Assembly (NCBI RefSeq): GCF_000711955.1
Contig: NZ_JONR01000007.1
Location: 124,001-188,000, forward strand
Length of the DNA: 64,000 nt
Source of the DNA: Nevskia soli DSM 19509
GTDB lineage: Bacteria; Pseudomonadota; Gammaproteobacteria; Nevskiales; Nevskiaceae
Direction of reading: 5' to 3'
Positions within the stretch are counted from its first letter, which is position 1; each line of letters opens with the position of its first letter. The position numbers and the translations under genes were made by a program. Positions 16,445 to 24,877 of the stretch are shown here, piece after piece. Under the pieces are notes generated by a model that saw nothing but the letters and a program-made list of their open reading frames with translations, ran no database searches and was not told the DNA's origin.

Positions 16445-18103
16445 CTAAGCCTCCCAAACCACCTTCACATCCCGCCGGTTCTCACAAGCATGCAACGCAT
16501 CCCCAAACCGCTTCTCCACCTCGTTGCGCCGCACCTTCATGGTCGGCGTCATCAGGTTGTTGTCGATGGTCCAGGCATCCTTGCAGATGTAGATCTTGGC
16601 GATGGCCTCGTGCGCTTCCAGGGCGGCGTTGACCTGCTCCATGGTGGCCACCAGTTCCTTCTCCACCACCTCGCGCGGCTTCTTGGCCGCATCGGGGGTC
16701 AGCGACAGGACCATGATCGGCTGGAACAGGCCGGAGCCGACCAGGCACATCTGGTCGATATCGTTGTTGCTGCTGAAGGCGCCTTCGATCGGGGCGGGCG
16801 TGACGTACTTTCCCTTCAGGGTCTTGAAGATTTCCTTGACGCGGCCGGTGATGTACAGATAGCCGTCCTGGTCGAGGCGGCCGACGTCGCCGGTGTGCAG
16901 CCAGCCGTCCGGGGTGAACAGCTCGGCGGTTTTCTGCGGGTCCTTGTAGTAGCCGGGTGTGACGCCGGGATGCTTGTTCTGGATCTCGCCACCGTCGCCG
17001 ATGCGCATCAGTGAATCGGCGTAGGGCTTGCCGACGCTGCCGATGCGGTTGGCGCCGGGCAGGTTGACGCTGGCGTAGATCGAGTTCTCGGTCATGCCGT
17101 AGCCTTGGTAGATATCGATGCCGAGCTTGCTGTAGAAATTGAGCACCGGCACGGGCAGCGGTGCGGCGCCGCTGACGCGCAGCCAGCAGCGGTCCAGGCC
17201 CAGGCCCTTGCGGACCTTTTTCTTGATGTAGCCGGACAGCAGGGGAATCTTCAGCAGCTTGTCGAGTTTCTTCTGCGGCAGCTGCTTGAGGATCTGGCCC
17301 TGGATGCGGGTCCACACCAGGGGCACGCCGTAGAAGCGGGTCGGCCGCACTTCCTTCAGGGTGTCGCCCAGCTTTTCCAGGTTTTCCAGGAACCATACTT
17401 GCGCGCCGAGGTAGACACTGACGCTTTCCACCGCGCCGCGTTCGAAGGCGTGCGCCAGCGGCAGGTAGGACAGGAAATGCTCGCCTTCCGGGCGCGCCGG
17501 CATGGCTTTCACCGCGCCGGCGATGGTGAACATCAGGTTGCGCTCGGTGACGATCACGCCCTTGGGATTGCCGGTGGTGCCGGAGGTGTAGATCAGGCTC
17601 CAGGGATCGTCCGGCTGGCGCGGCGCCGGCTGCGCCAGGGGCGCGTGCTTGGCGATGAGGTCATCCCAGTTATGTTCGCAGGCGGGCACGCCGGGATAGG
17701 GCAGGGCGATGCGGATCACGTCCTTGGGCAGGCAGGACATGAAGCTGTCCACGTCCGGCATCGGCCCGACGAAGACCACCTTGGCCTCGCAGTGTTCCAC
17801 GATGAAGCGCACCGCGTCCTCGGACTGCTTCGGGTACAGGCCGACGCCCACATAGCCGCCGATGCCGGCGGCGAAATCGGCCATGAACCAATGCGCGGTG
17901 TTCATGCCGGTAATGGCGATGGCGCTGCCGGCCGGTACGCCCAGCGCTTGCAGCGCGGCAGCCATGCGCCGCGACTGCTCGGCCACTTCGGCCCAGGTAT
18001 AGGTCTGCCAGACGCCCTTGCGCGGCTGGTGCAGATAGGGGGTATTCGGCGTGGTTTGTGCCCTGTGAAGCAGCATCTGCACCGGGTTCAGCGTTTCGCT
18101 CAT
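16445..18103 (-). CDS. Long-chain acyl-CoA synthetase (AMP-forming, FadD15-type)
   Basis: The ATG at 18103 is preceded by GAGGAG at a good distance, giving 552 residues beginning MSETLNPVQMLLHRAQTTPN; the frame stays open further upstream, but without a start signal. The P-loop YTSGTTGNPKG (residues 172-182), the YGMTEN adenine motif and HTGDVGRLDQDGY are those of AMP-forming acyl-CoA synthetases, which activate fatty acids through acyl-adenylates. The overall layout resembles the FadD15/long-chain type. It is probably cytosolic or membrane-associated and feeds the beta-oxidation proteins encoded at 20.4-26.1 kb. The gene diverges from the pseudokinase gene across 376 bases. Confidence 0.93.
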   Translation of the reverse strand: MSETLNPVQMLLHRAQTTPNTPYLHQPRKGVWQTYTWAEVAEQSRRMAAALQALGVPAGSAIAITGMNTAHWFMADFAAGIGGYVGVGLYPKQSEDAVRFIVEHCEAKVVFVGPMPDVDSFMSCLPKDVIRIALPYPGVPACEHNWDDLIAKHAPLAQPAPRQPDDPWSLIYTSGTTGNPKGVIVTERNLMFTIAGAVKAMPARPEGEHFLSYLPLAHAFERGAVESVSVYLGAQVWFLENLEKLGDTLKEVRPTRFYGVPLVWTRIQGQILKQLPQKKLDKLLKIPLLSGYIKKKVRKGLGLDRCWLRVSGAAPLPVPVLNFYSKLGIDIYQGYGMTENSIYASVNLPGANRIGSVGKPYADSLMRIGDGGEIQNKHPGVTPGYYKDPQKTAELFTPDGWLHTGDVGRLDQDGYLYITGRVKEIFKTLKGKYVTPAPIEGAFSSNNDIDQMCLVGSGLFQPIMVLSLTPDAAKKPREVVEKELVATMEQVNAALEAHEAIAKIYICKDAWTIDNNLMTPTMKVRRNEVEKRFGDALHACENRRDVKVVWEA

Positions 18104-18479
18104 CGTCTCCTCGACTTTTTGGAGGTTTTTCGGGAATTTGGTGAAGCGGGCGGGTTTTTGCCAGAGCCCGTTCCTGAGGCGCTCATCGTAACCAAACGCC
18201 CGTCGCCACGCTCGAATCTGCGCATTTGGTGTGGGTTTTGGCCATTGCGCCAGAACTTTACGTGGGCGGCGGGCGCCGCCACTTGACGGCAAGATTGTTG
18301 CAACCCTGAAATACAGGCATATCAAGGTTCCGGTACCCGGCCGGCGGGTCCGCCCAGGCGGACTCCCCCCATGGCATCGGCACATCAACCAAGCGTGATG
18401 CCGGCGGATCCACAGGACCGCCGGCAGCCGTGCAATCGCCGAAACATACGGCGGGGCGCGGCGGGGAAAGGGAGTCACA
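18104..18479. other. Divergent promoter region between the acyl-CoA synthetase and pseudokinase genes
   Basis: For the rightward gene, TTGCAA (18298-18303), a 16-base spacer and TATCAA (18320-18325) form a plausible promoter; an alternative is TTGACG (18283-18288) with TGAAAT 18 bases later. A GGGAG ribosome-binding site precedes the ATG at 18480. No operator-like palindrome was recognised. The leftward promoter could not be placed. Confidence 0.4.
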
Positions 18480-20243
18480 ATGAGTACTGCGCAGACTGCG
18501 TCGCCTCTGGCGGCGGGTACGCGGCTTGATGCGTATGAAATCGCCGGCGTACTGGAGCAAGGACGTTTCAGCATTACCTACCTGGCCCGAGACGGCGTCG
18601 GTGGCGAGGTAGCCATCCAGGAGTTCCTGCCGCACGAGTTCGCGGTGCGCGAGAATGGTGTGGTCCGGGCGCGGGAGGTGGACGATCGCACCCCTTTGCG
18701 TTTCTGGCTGCGCAGCTTCCTCGACAAGGCGATGCTGTTGCAGAAACTCAATCACCCCGGGCTGGTGCGCGTGCTGCGGCAGTTCGAAGCCAACGGTACC
18801 GGTTACTACGTCACCGAGCGTGTTGCCGGGGAGACCCTGGCCGCCATCGTCGAACGCGAAGGCGTACTGGGCGAGGCGCAACTGCGCCGTTTGTTGACGC
18901 CGGTGCTGGCCGGCCTGGAGCAGGCCCATGCGGTGGGGCTGCTGCACCGGGACATCCGCCCGGAAAACCTGCTGGTGCGGCCGGACGACAGCGCGGTGCT
19001 GACCGGATTCGGTGTGCTGCGGGCGCCCATCCGCTTCAAGGCGCGCACCGTGTTCAGCGCCGGCACGCCGCCTTACGCCGCGCCCGAAGAGTTCTACATG
19101 GCCGGCCCGCATGGTCCCTGGACCGACCTCTATGCGCTCGGCGCCACCGCCTACCGCGTCATCACCGGCGAAGCGCCGCCGGATGCGCGCAGCCGCGCCA
19201 GCGGCCCGGCCCTGGCCCCGGTGGCGATGAAAGCGCGGGTGCGCTGCTCCGAGGCCCTCGCCTCCGCCATCGATGAAGCCCTGCACCTGCCCGCCGAGCA
19301 GCGGCCGCAATCGGTAGCCGCCTGGCGCAATGCCTTGCAGGGTACGGGCTCCGAGGAGCGGGAGCCGATTGTCGAAGGCTTTCCCTCCCTGGCTCCGCGT
19401 GCGGCTCCCCGGTCGCGCTCCAAGCTGCCGTTGTTGATCGGCGTGGTGGCGATCGCGGCCGCGGCCGGCGGCTATTTCCTGCTGGACTCCAAGGGCGCCA
19501 TGGAGCAGCCGACCGCGGCGGCGCCGCCGCCGCCGTCCCAGGCCCGAGCGGTCGCAGCGCCCGCACCGGCGGCCGCGGTGCCGCCAGTTGCGGATACCCC
19601 CAGCGCGGCGGCTGCGCCCGCACCGGCACAGGGCGACGCCGGGCTCGACCGCCTGGCGCTCGACCTGATGGCCAAGGAAAAGAAGGTCGCCGAGGCACGC
19701 GATCAGTTGCAGACGCAGCGGGAGCAGGCGGCGCAGGAAACGAAAACCAGCTCTGCCGCCAGCGGCAGGACGGCCGCCACGGCAGCTGCGGCGCCACCGG
19801 CGCCTTCGCAGGCGGAACTCGAGGCCGCCGAGCATCTGCGGCAACTGCAGGCGGAGGTGGACCGGCTGCGCAAGGAAAAGGAGGCGCAGGCCGCCGCCGC
19901 GCCGGCCATGGTTGCCAGTGCCGCCACGCCGACCCGCAGCGGTCCGGACTGGTCGACCTGGTATCGGGAAGCCACCGGCAACGTCCGGCAGAACCTGCAC
20001 TATCCGCAGGACTCCCTGCAGTCCGGGGAGGAAGGCGACATCCTGGTCAAGGTCAGGCTGCGCCGCGACGGCACCGTGGTCCGTGCCGAGATGCAGCAGC
20101 GCAGTCCGTACTCTCAGCTCAATCGCGAGGCGCTCGAAGTATTTTCTCGCATCGGCCGTTTCGCGCCGTTGCCCAGCGATTACCAGCCGAACAACGCGGA
20201 AGTCGATCTCAGCATGCCGATCAACTTTAAATTGAACGACTGA
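18480..20243 (+). CDS. Membrane pseudokinase fused to a TonB-like C-terminal domain
   Basis: The 587-residue protein begins with a Ser/Thr kinase-like domain (about residues 18-285). HRDIRPENLL (His156, Asp158) and the APE motif (YAAPEEF) are kept, but the VAIK lysine is Gln47 (VAIQEFLP), DFG is GFG (Gly176), and the Gly-rich loop is degenerate (LEQGRFSITY). The loss of the ATP-anchoring Lys and the Mg-binding Asp suggests a pseudokinase. A single membrane helix follows (about 315-335), then a Pro/Ala-rich linker, two coiled-coil stretches (about 386-420 and 443-470) and a TonB-C-like domain (about 490-587, with DILVKVRLRRDGTV and NREALEVF). The topology should put the kinase fold in the cytoplasm and the TonB domain in the periplasm. 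It could pass a cytoplasmic signal to an outer-membrane partner; that is inference. Confidence 0.9.
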   Translation: MSTAQTASPLAAGTRLDAYEIAGVLEQGRFSITYLARDGVGGEVAIQEFLPHEFAVRENGVVRAREVDDRTPLRFWLRSFLDKAMLLQKLNHPGLVRVLRQFEANGTGYYVTERVAGETLAAIVEREGVLGEAQLRRLLTPVLAGLEQAHAVGLLHRDIRPENLLVRPDDSAVLTGFGVLRAPIRFKARTVFSAGTPPYAAPEEFYMAGPHGPWTDLYALGATAYRVITGEAPPDARSRASGPALAPVAMKARVRCSEALASAIDEALHLPAEQRPQSVAAWRNALQGTGSEEREPIVEGFPSLAPRAAPRSRSKLPLLIGVVAIAAAAGGYFLLDSKGAMEQPTAAAPPPPSQARAVAAPAPAAAVPPVADTPSAAAAPAPAQGDAGLDRLALDLMAKEKKVAEARDQLQTQREQAAQETKTSSAASGRTAATAAAAPPAPSQAELEAAEHLRQLQAEVDRLRKEKEAQAAAAPAMVASAATPTRSGPDWSTWYREATGNVRQNLHYPQDSLQSGEEGDILVKVRLRRDGTVVRAEMQQRSPYSQLNREALEVFSRIGRFAPLPSDYQPNNAEVDLSMPINFKLND

Positions 20244-20296
20244 CGTCCTGTCCAAGCACCGCGCCGTCCCTGGCGCGGACTGTTGAAACAAGCGGG
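20242..20296 (+). promoter_or_regulatory. Putative structured RNA element, copy 1 (3' of the pseudokinase gene)
   Basis: The element begins within the pseudokinase stop codon. A 5' part (gac, tcctg, ccaagc) is shared with copy 2 at 50197. It is followed by a seven-base stem ccgcgcc / ggcgcgg (20259-20265 with 20272-20278) around the loop gtccct, and then ggactgttgaaacaagcggg, which is identical in both copies. The stem bases differ between copies but pair in each. A terminator follows 25 nt later, so a 3'-UTR-derived small RNA is possible. Confidence 0.55.
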
Positions 20297-20320
20297 GCGC
20301 GGCTGCTTCTCCAGCTTCAA

Positions 20321-20361
20321 ATAAAAAGCCCGTCGCGGGTATCCCGCGACGGGCTTCTTTT
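20321..20361. terminator. Bidirectional rho-independent terminator between convergent genes
   Basis: Fourteen-base arms (20326-20339 with 20343-20356, aagcccgtcgcggg / cccgcgacgggctt) close on the loop tat. A-rich sequence lies on the left and T-rich sequence (cttcttttc) on the right, so it can serve both the pseudokinase gene and the leftward fadE gene. Confidence 0.92.
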
Positions 20362-20374
20362 CTTCGAGCCGGGC

Positions 20375-22645
20375 TCAGCCGTTGGCGGCCCGCTTCAGCT
20401 GCGGGGCCTCGCCCAGCTGCAGGCCGCCGTTCTTGGCGACCACGCCGAAATACTGCTCCGGCGTGAACACGTCCACCTCGATCGCTTCCAGCCGTGCCGC
20501 GCTGGCCTTGCGCAGCAGGGCGGCTTCCTCGGCGCTGATGATGCTCTGGTTGGCCGCATCCTGAGCCAGTTCCTCGGCGGCGCCGCGCGGCAGCTGCTTG
20601 TTCTTCTGCGCCGCATGGATCTTGGCCAGTACCGGCTCGGCCTGGGCCAGCAGCTTGAACGCCTTGATCAGGCGGCCGGTGCCGAGGCTCTCGTCCGGCG
20701 AGATGAACACGCCGTTGGTGAGGCGACGGTACTGCTCGCTGGGCGACTGGATCGCCAGGGCGGCCTGGTTGCCGAGCTTGTCGCCGGGAAGGTGCCCGAC
20801 CGGATTGATGCGCAGGAACAGCGTGCCCACGGTGCGCAGCCAGAAGCCGAGCAGGCCGCCGCCGAAATTGGCGTAGATGCCGGCGAAGGCTTCCTGCACC
20901 CTGGCCAGGGCGTACTGCACCGAGTAATGCACCAGCGGCAGGTCTTCCTGCTTGCGGCCTTCGGCCTCGAAGCGGCGCAGCGCGCCGGTGGCCAGGATCA
21001 TCCAGGCCAGCGCGTCGGAGTAGCGGCCGGTGAGCTTGCCGCGCACCTTGAGCTTGCCGCCGATGGTGAACATGGCCAGGTCGGTGAGCACGGCGAAGCG
21101 TGTCGCGCTCCAGCTCATCAGGCGATAGTAGCGGGCGGTGGGGCCGCTCACCGGCGAGCCGGCGGTGAGGCCGCGGGTCAGGTAATGCACCCAACTGCGC
21201 AGGATGTTGAGGATGAAGTGGCCGATCCAGCCCACCAGGTTCTTGCGGAACAGGGCGACATTGTTCTCCTCCACGCCCTGGACCACCTTGAGCGCGTAGG
21301 GATGGCAGCGGGTGGCGCCCTGGCCGAATACCATCAGGGTGCGCGTCATGATGTTGGCGCCTTCCACGGTGATGCCCACCGGCGCCGACTTGTAGCCCAT
21401 GCCGAGGATGTTGTTCGGGCCCTGCATCACGCCCGAGCCGGAGAACACGTCCATGCCGTCGGCGGTGAGTTCGCGCGCGAGGTCCGTGGTGTAGGCCTTC
21501 ATGATCGCCGACACCACCGGCGGCTGGATGCCGCTGTCCACCGCGGAGCAGCCGAAGACGCGCGCGCCGTCGAGCATGTAGGTGAGGGCGGCGATCTTGC
21601 CGATCTTCTCCTCGATGCCTTCCATGCGGCCGATGGAGATGCCGAACTGCTGGCGCACCATCGAGTAGGGGCCGGTGACGGCCGCCACCGCCTTGGCGCC
21701 GCCGACCGCGCCGGCCGGCAGGCTGACCATGCGGCCGCCGGCCAGCTGTTCCATCAGCATGCGCCAGCCCTGGCCGGCGCCTTTCTCGGCGCCGATGATG
21801 TTCTTCACCGGCACCACCACGTCCTTGCCGATCAGCGGGCCGTTGTAGAACGGATCGCCGATGGGATCATGGTGATCGCCGTTGGTGAAGCCCGGCGTGC
21901 CCTGATGCACCAGCACGCAGGTGATGCCCACGTCCTCGCCCTTGCCCAGCAGGTTCTGCGGATCGTGCAGGCGGCAGGCGATGGTGGCGAGATTGGCGAT
22001 CGGCGCCAGCGTGATGTAGCGCTTGCGGAAGTTGAGCTTGATCTTGGTCTCGCCGTCGCTGTCCTTGAACACCAGGCCTTCGGCCTTGATCGAGGCGGCG
22101 TCGGAGCCGGCGGTCGGCTCGGTCAAGCCGAAGCAGGGCACATACTCGCCGGCGGCCAGCTTGGGCAGGTAGCTGTCCTTCTGCTCCTGCGTGCCGTAAT
22201 GGATGATCAACTCGGCGGCGCCCAGCGAATTGGGGATCACCACGAAGGTACCCACCGTGGCGCTGACCGGGCCGATCTTGGCCATGATGGTGCTGATGCC
22301 CAGGATCGAGAACTGCTTGCCGCCGTACTGCTTCGGAATGAGGAAGCCCATCATGCCGGACTTCTTGATGAACGCGAGGATCTCCTCGGGCATCTGCTTG
22401 GTGCGCCCGATGTCGTAGCGGTCGACCATGCGGCACAGCTCTTCCACCGGTCCGTCGAGGAAGGCCTGCTCTTCCGCCGACAGCTTGTTGTAGTTCTCCG
22501 CCAGGATCTTCCTGAAATCCGGCTTGCCGGCGAAGAAGCCGCCGTCGATCCACACCTTGCCGGCTTCGAGGGCCTGCCGCTCGGTATCCGAGATCTGCGG
22601 CAGGATCTTGTTGGCCTTCATCCAGTTCATCAACAATCCAAACAT
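20375..22645 (-). CDS. fadE: Acyl-CoA dehydrogenase, FadE type
   Basis: The first step of beta-oxidation: oxidation of acyl-CoA to trans-2-enoyl-CoA with FAD. The ATG at 22645 is chosen (GGAG about ten bases upstream), giving 756 residues, close to the size of E. coli FadE. The N-terminal acyl-CoA dehydrogenase fold includes CFGLTEPTAGSDAASI, and the active-site region VGITVEGANIMTRTL, with its Glu, matches FadE. A hydrophobic segment (GWIGHFILNILRSW) precedes the long C-terminal extension typical of FadE and suggests membrane association. It is the third gene of the leftward fad operon, 62 nt after the fadJ-like gene. Confidence 0.95.
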   Translation of the reverse strand: MFGLLMNWMKANKILPQISDTERQALEAGKVWIDGGFFAGKPDFRKILAENYNKLSAEEQAFLDGPVEELCRMVDRYDIGRTKQMPEEILAFIKKSGMMGFLIPKQYGGKQFSILGISTIMAKIGPVSATVGTFVVIPNSLGAAELIIHYGTQEQKDSYLPKLAAGEYVPCFGLTEPTAGSDAASIKAEGLVFKDSDGETKIKLNFRKRYITLAPIANLATIACRLHDPQNLLGKGEDVGITCVLVHQGTPGFTNGDHHDPIGDPFYNGPLIGKDVVVPVKNIIGAEKGAGQGWRMLMEQLAGGRMVSLPAGAVGGAKAVAAVTGPYSMVRQQFGISIGRMEGIEEKIGKIAALTYMLDGARVFGCSAVDSGIQPPVVSAIMKAYTTDLARELTADGMDVFSGSGVMQGPNNILGMGYKSAPVGITVEGANIMTRTLMVFGQGATRCHPYALKVVQGVEENNVALFRKNLVGWIGHFILNILRSWVHYLTRGLTAGSPVSGPTARYYRLMSWSATRFAVLTDLAMFTIGGKLKVRGKLTGRYSDALAWMILATGALRRFEAEGRKQEDLPLVHYSVQYALARVQEAFAGIYANFGGGLLGFWLRTVGTLFLRINPVGHLPGDKLGNQAALAIQSPSEQYRRLTNGVFISPDESLGTGRLIKAFKLLAQAEPVLAKIHAAQKNKQLPRGAAEELAQDAANQSIISAEEAALLRKASAARLEAIEVDVFTPEQYFGVVAKNGGLQLGEAPQLKRAANG

Positions 22646-22707
22646 GGCGTCTACTCCGGAATTCGTTTCATACGCACCGCTCATGCGGCGCGGCAACAAC
22701 TAAAACA

Positions 22708-24855
22708 TTACGTGAAGCTCTTGCCGGCCTTGGCCATTTCGACCAGGATCGCCGCCGGCTTGAAGCGCGGGCCGTATTTCGCCGCCAGCTCTTCCGCGCG
22801 CTTGACGAACTTGTCCACGCCGTAGGCATTGATGAACTGCAGCGCCCCGCCCTGGTGGGGTGCGAAGCCCCAGCCGAAGATCGAGCCGATATTGGCATCG
22901 GCCACGGTCATGACCACCTTCTCCTCGTAGCACCTTGCCGCCTCGTTGGCCTGGGCGAACATCAAACGGTCCATCAATTCCTGCTGGCTCAACTGGTCCT
23001 TCGACAACGGGAAGTACTTGCTTAGTTCCGGCCACAGGTATTTCTGCCCGCCCTGCGGGTACTCGTAGAAGCCCTTGCCGGCCTTCTTGCCCGGGCGGTC
23101 GAGTTCCTTGACCATCAGCACCACCGCCTTCTCGCCGGGATGACCGGTGTAGGTCTTGCCCTCGGCGGCGAAGTCCTTGCGGGTCTGTTCCATCACGTGC
23201 AGCGACAGCGACATCGAAACCTCGTCGTGCACCGCCAGCGGGCCGACCGGCATGCCGGCCTGCACGCCCGCCACCTCGATCGAACGCGGATGCTGTCCGT
23301 CCAGCAGCAGCGCCAGGCCCTCCATCACGTAGGTCGAGAACGAGCGCGAGGTGTAGAAGCCGCGCGAATCGTTGACCACGATCGGCGTCTTCTTGATCTG
23401 CTGCACGTAGTCGAAGCCCTTGGCCAGCGTCGCTTTGGAGGTCTGCTCGCCGAGGATGATCTCGACCAGCGGCATCTTGTCCACCGGCGAGAAGAAATGC
23501 AGGCCGATGAACTGGTCCGGCCGCAGGCTGGCCTTGGCCAGGCCGGTGATCGGCAGGGTCGAGGTGTTGGAGGCGAAGGTCGCCGTGGCCGGGATCACCG
23601 CTTCGGTCTTCTTCGTCACGTCGGCCTTGATGGCGCGATCCTCGAACACCGCTTCGATCACCAGGTCGCAGCCTTCCAGGTCCTTGTAGTCGGCGGTCGG
23701 CTTGATGCGGTCGAGGAACACGCCCTTGCCGGCCGGGGTCTCGCGGCCCTTCTTGATCGCCTTGTCGAGCAGGCCGGCGGAATAACTCTTGCCCTTCTCG
23801 GCGGCTTCGGCGGTCGCATCCAGCAGCACCACTTCGATGCCCGCCTTGGCCGAGGAGTAGGCGATGCCCGCGCCCATCATGCCGGCGCCGAGCACACCCA
23901 GCTTCTTCACCGTGGACTTTTCGAAGCCTTCCGGTCGCGACTTGCCCTTGTTGATGGCATTGAGCTGGAACCACAACGTGCCGATCATGTTCTTCGACAC
24001 CTGGCTCACGCCGAGGTTGGCGAAGTAGCGCGACTCGATGCGGCAGCCGCTGTCGAAATCGACGATGCCGCCCTCGAACACGCAGCTCATGATGTTGGTC
24101 AGCGCCGGGTAATTGCCCTGGCTCTTGGCGTCCGCCATGGACGGGGCGATGGCCCACATCTGCGCATTGGCGGGGGACTTGGAATCGCCGCCCGGCCACT
24201 TGAACTTCTTGTCGTCCCAGGGCTGCACCGGCTTCGGATTGGCCAGGCACCAGGCCTTGGCGCGCGCCAGCATTTCGGCGCCGTCCTTCACCAATTCATT
24301 GAGGATGCCCTGCTGCCTGGCCTGGTCGGCGCGCAGTTCCTTGCCTTCCAGCATCAGCGGCAGCGAGGCCTGGATGCCGATCAGGCGCGGCAGGCGCTGC
24401 GTGCCGCCGCCGCCGGGCAGCAGGCCCAGCTTCACTTCCGGCAGGCCGAACTTGGCTTTGGGATTGTCGACCGCGATGCGGTAATGGCAGGCCAGCGCCA
24501 GTTCCAGTCCGCCGCCGAGGGCGGTGCCGTTGAGCGCGGCGACCACCGGCCGGCCGGACTTCTCCAGGCGGCGCAGGATGTCCTTGAAGGCTTCTGCCAT
24601 GTCGTACACGGATTTGACGTCCGTGTTCTTGTAAAGGCCTTCGATGTCGGCGCCGGCGAGGAATTCCTTCTTGCCGGAGGTGACGATCACGCCCTTCACA
24701 CCGGCATCCTTCTCGATGCGCGCCACCGCCTCGGCGAGGCCGCGGGTGAGGGTCTCGTCGAGCACGTTCATCGAACGGCCCGGCAGGTCCAGGGTCAGGG
24801 TCACGATGCCGTCGGCATCCTGCTCGTAGCGCACTGCGGTATTGGTGTCGGCCAT
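22708..24855 (-). CDS. fadJ: FadJ/FadB-type fatty acid oxidation alpha subunit (enoyl-CoA hydratase / 3-hydroxyacyl-CoA dehydrogenase)
   Basis: The 715-residue protein fuses an N-terminal crotonase domain (oxyanion-forming NGTALGGGLELALACH, then GLPEVKLGLLPGGGGTQRL with the catalytic Glu) to an NAD-binding 3-hydroxyacyl-CoA dehydrogenase (KKLGVLGAGMMGAGIA at about residue 314). It ends with the C-terminal dehydrogenase domain (KGFYEYPQGG and GWGFAPHQGG). It hydrates enoyl-CoA and oxidises the 3-hydroxyacyl-CoA product. Length and pairing with a thiolase fit FadJ; FadB is the alternative name. It starts 22 nt after the thiolase stop codon in the fad operon. Confidence 0.93.
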   Translation of the reverse strand: MADTNTAVRYEQDADGIVTLTLDLPGRSMNVLDETLTRGLAEAVARIEKDAGVKGVIVTSGKKEFLAGADIEGLYKNTDVKSVYDMAEAFKDILRRLEKSGRPVVAALNGTALGGGLELALACHYRIAVDNPKAKFGLPEVKLGLLPGGGGTQRLPRLIGIQASLPLMLEGKELRADQARQQGILNELVKDGAEMLARAKAWCLANPKPVQPWDDKKFKWPGGDSKSPANAQMWAIAPSMADAKSQGNYPALTNIMSCVFEGGIVDFDSGCRIESRYFANLGVSQVSKNMIGTLWFQLNAINKGKSRPEGFEKSTVKKLGVLGAGMMGAGIAYSSAKAGIEVVLLDATAEAAEKGKSYSAGLLDKAIKKGRETPAGKGVFLDRIKPTADYKDLEGCDLVIEAVFEDRAIKADVTKKTEAVIPATATFASNTSTLPITGLAKASLRPDQFIGLHFFSPVDKMPLVEIILGEQTSKATLAKGFDYVQQIKKTPIVVNDSRGFYTSRSFSTYVMEGLALLLDGQHPRSIEVAGVQAGMPVGPLAVHDEVSMSLSLHVMEQTRKDFAAEGKTYTGHPGEKAVVLMVKELDRPGKKAGKGFYEYPQGGQKYLWPELSKYFPLSKDQLSQQELMDRLMFAQANEAARCYEEKVVMTVADANIGSIFGWGFAPHQGGALQFINAYGVDKFVKRAEELAAKYGPRFKPAAILVEMAKAGKSFT

Positions 24856-24877
24856 GGTTCTGGTGCCTTGTTCCTGA

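Noticed and set aside
18480..20243. The kinase-TonB protein as an active Ser/Thr kinase
   Set aside because: The VAIK Lys and the DFG Asp are both replaced and the Gly-rich loop is broken.
18258..21194. A 978-codon minus-strand open frame across the pseudokinase gene and part of fadE
   Set aside because: It is antisense to the kinase-TonB gene and out of frame with fadE; the translation is Arg/Gly-rich and shows no motif.
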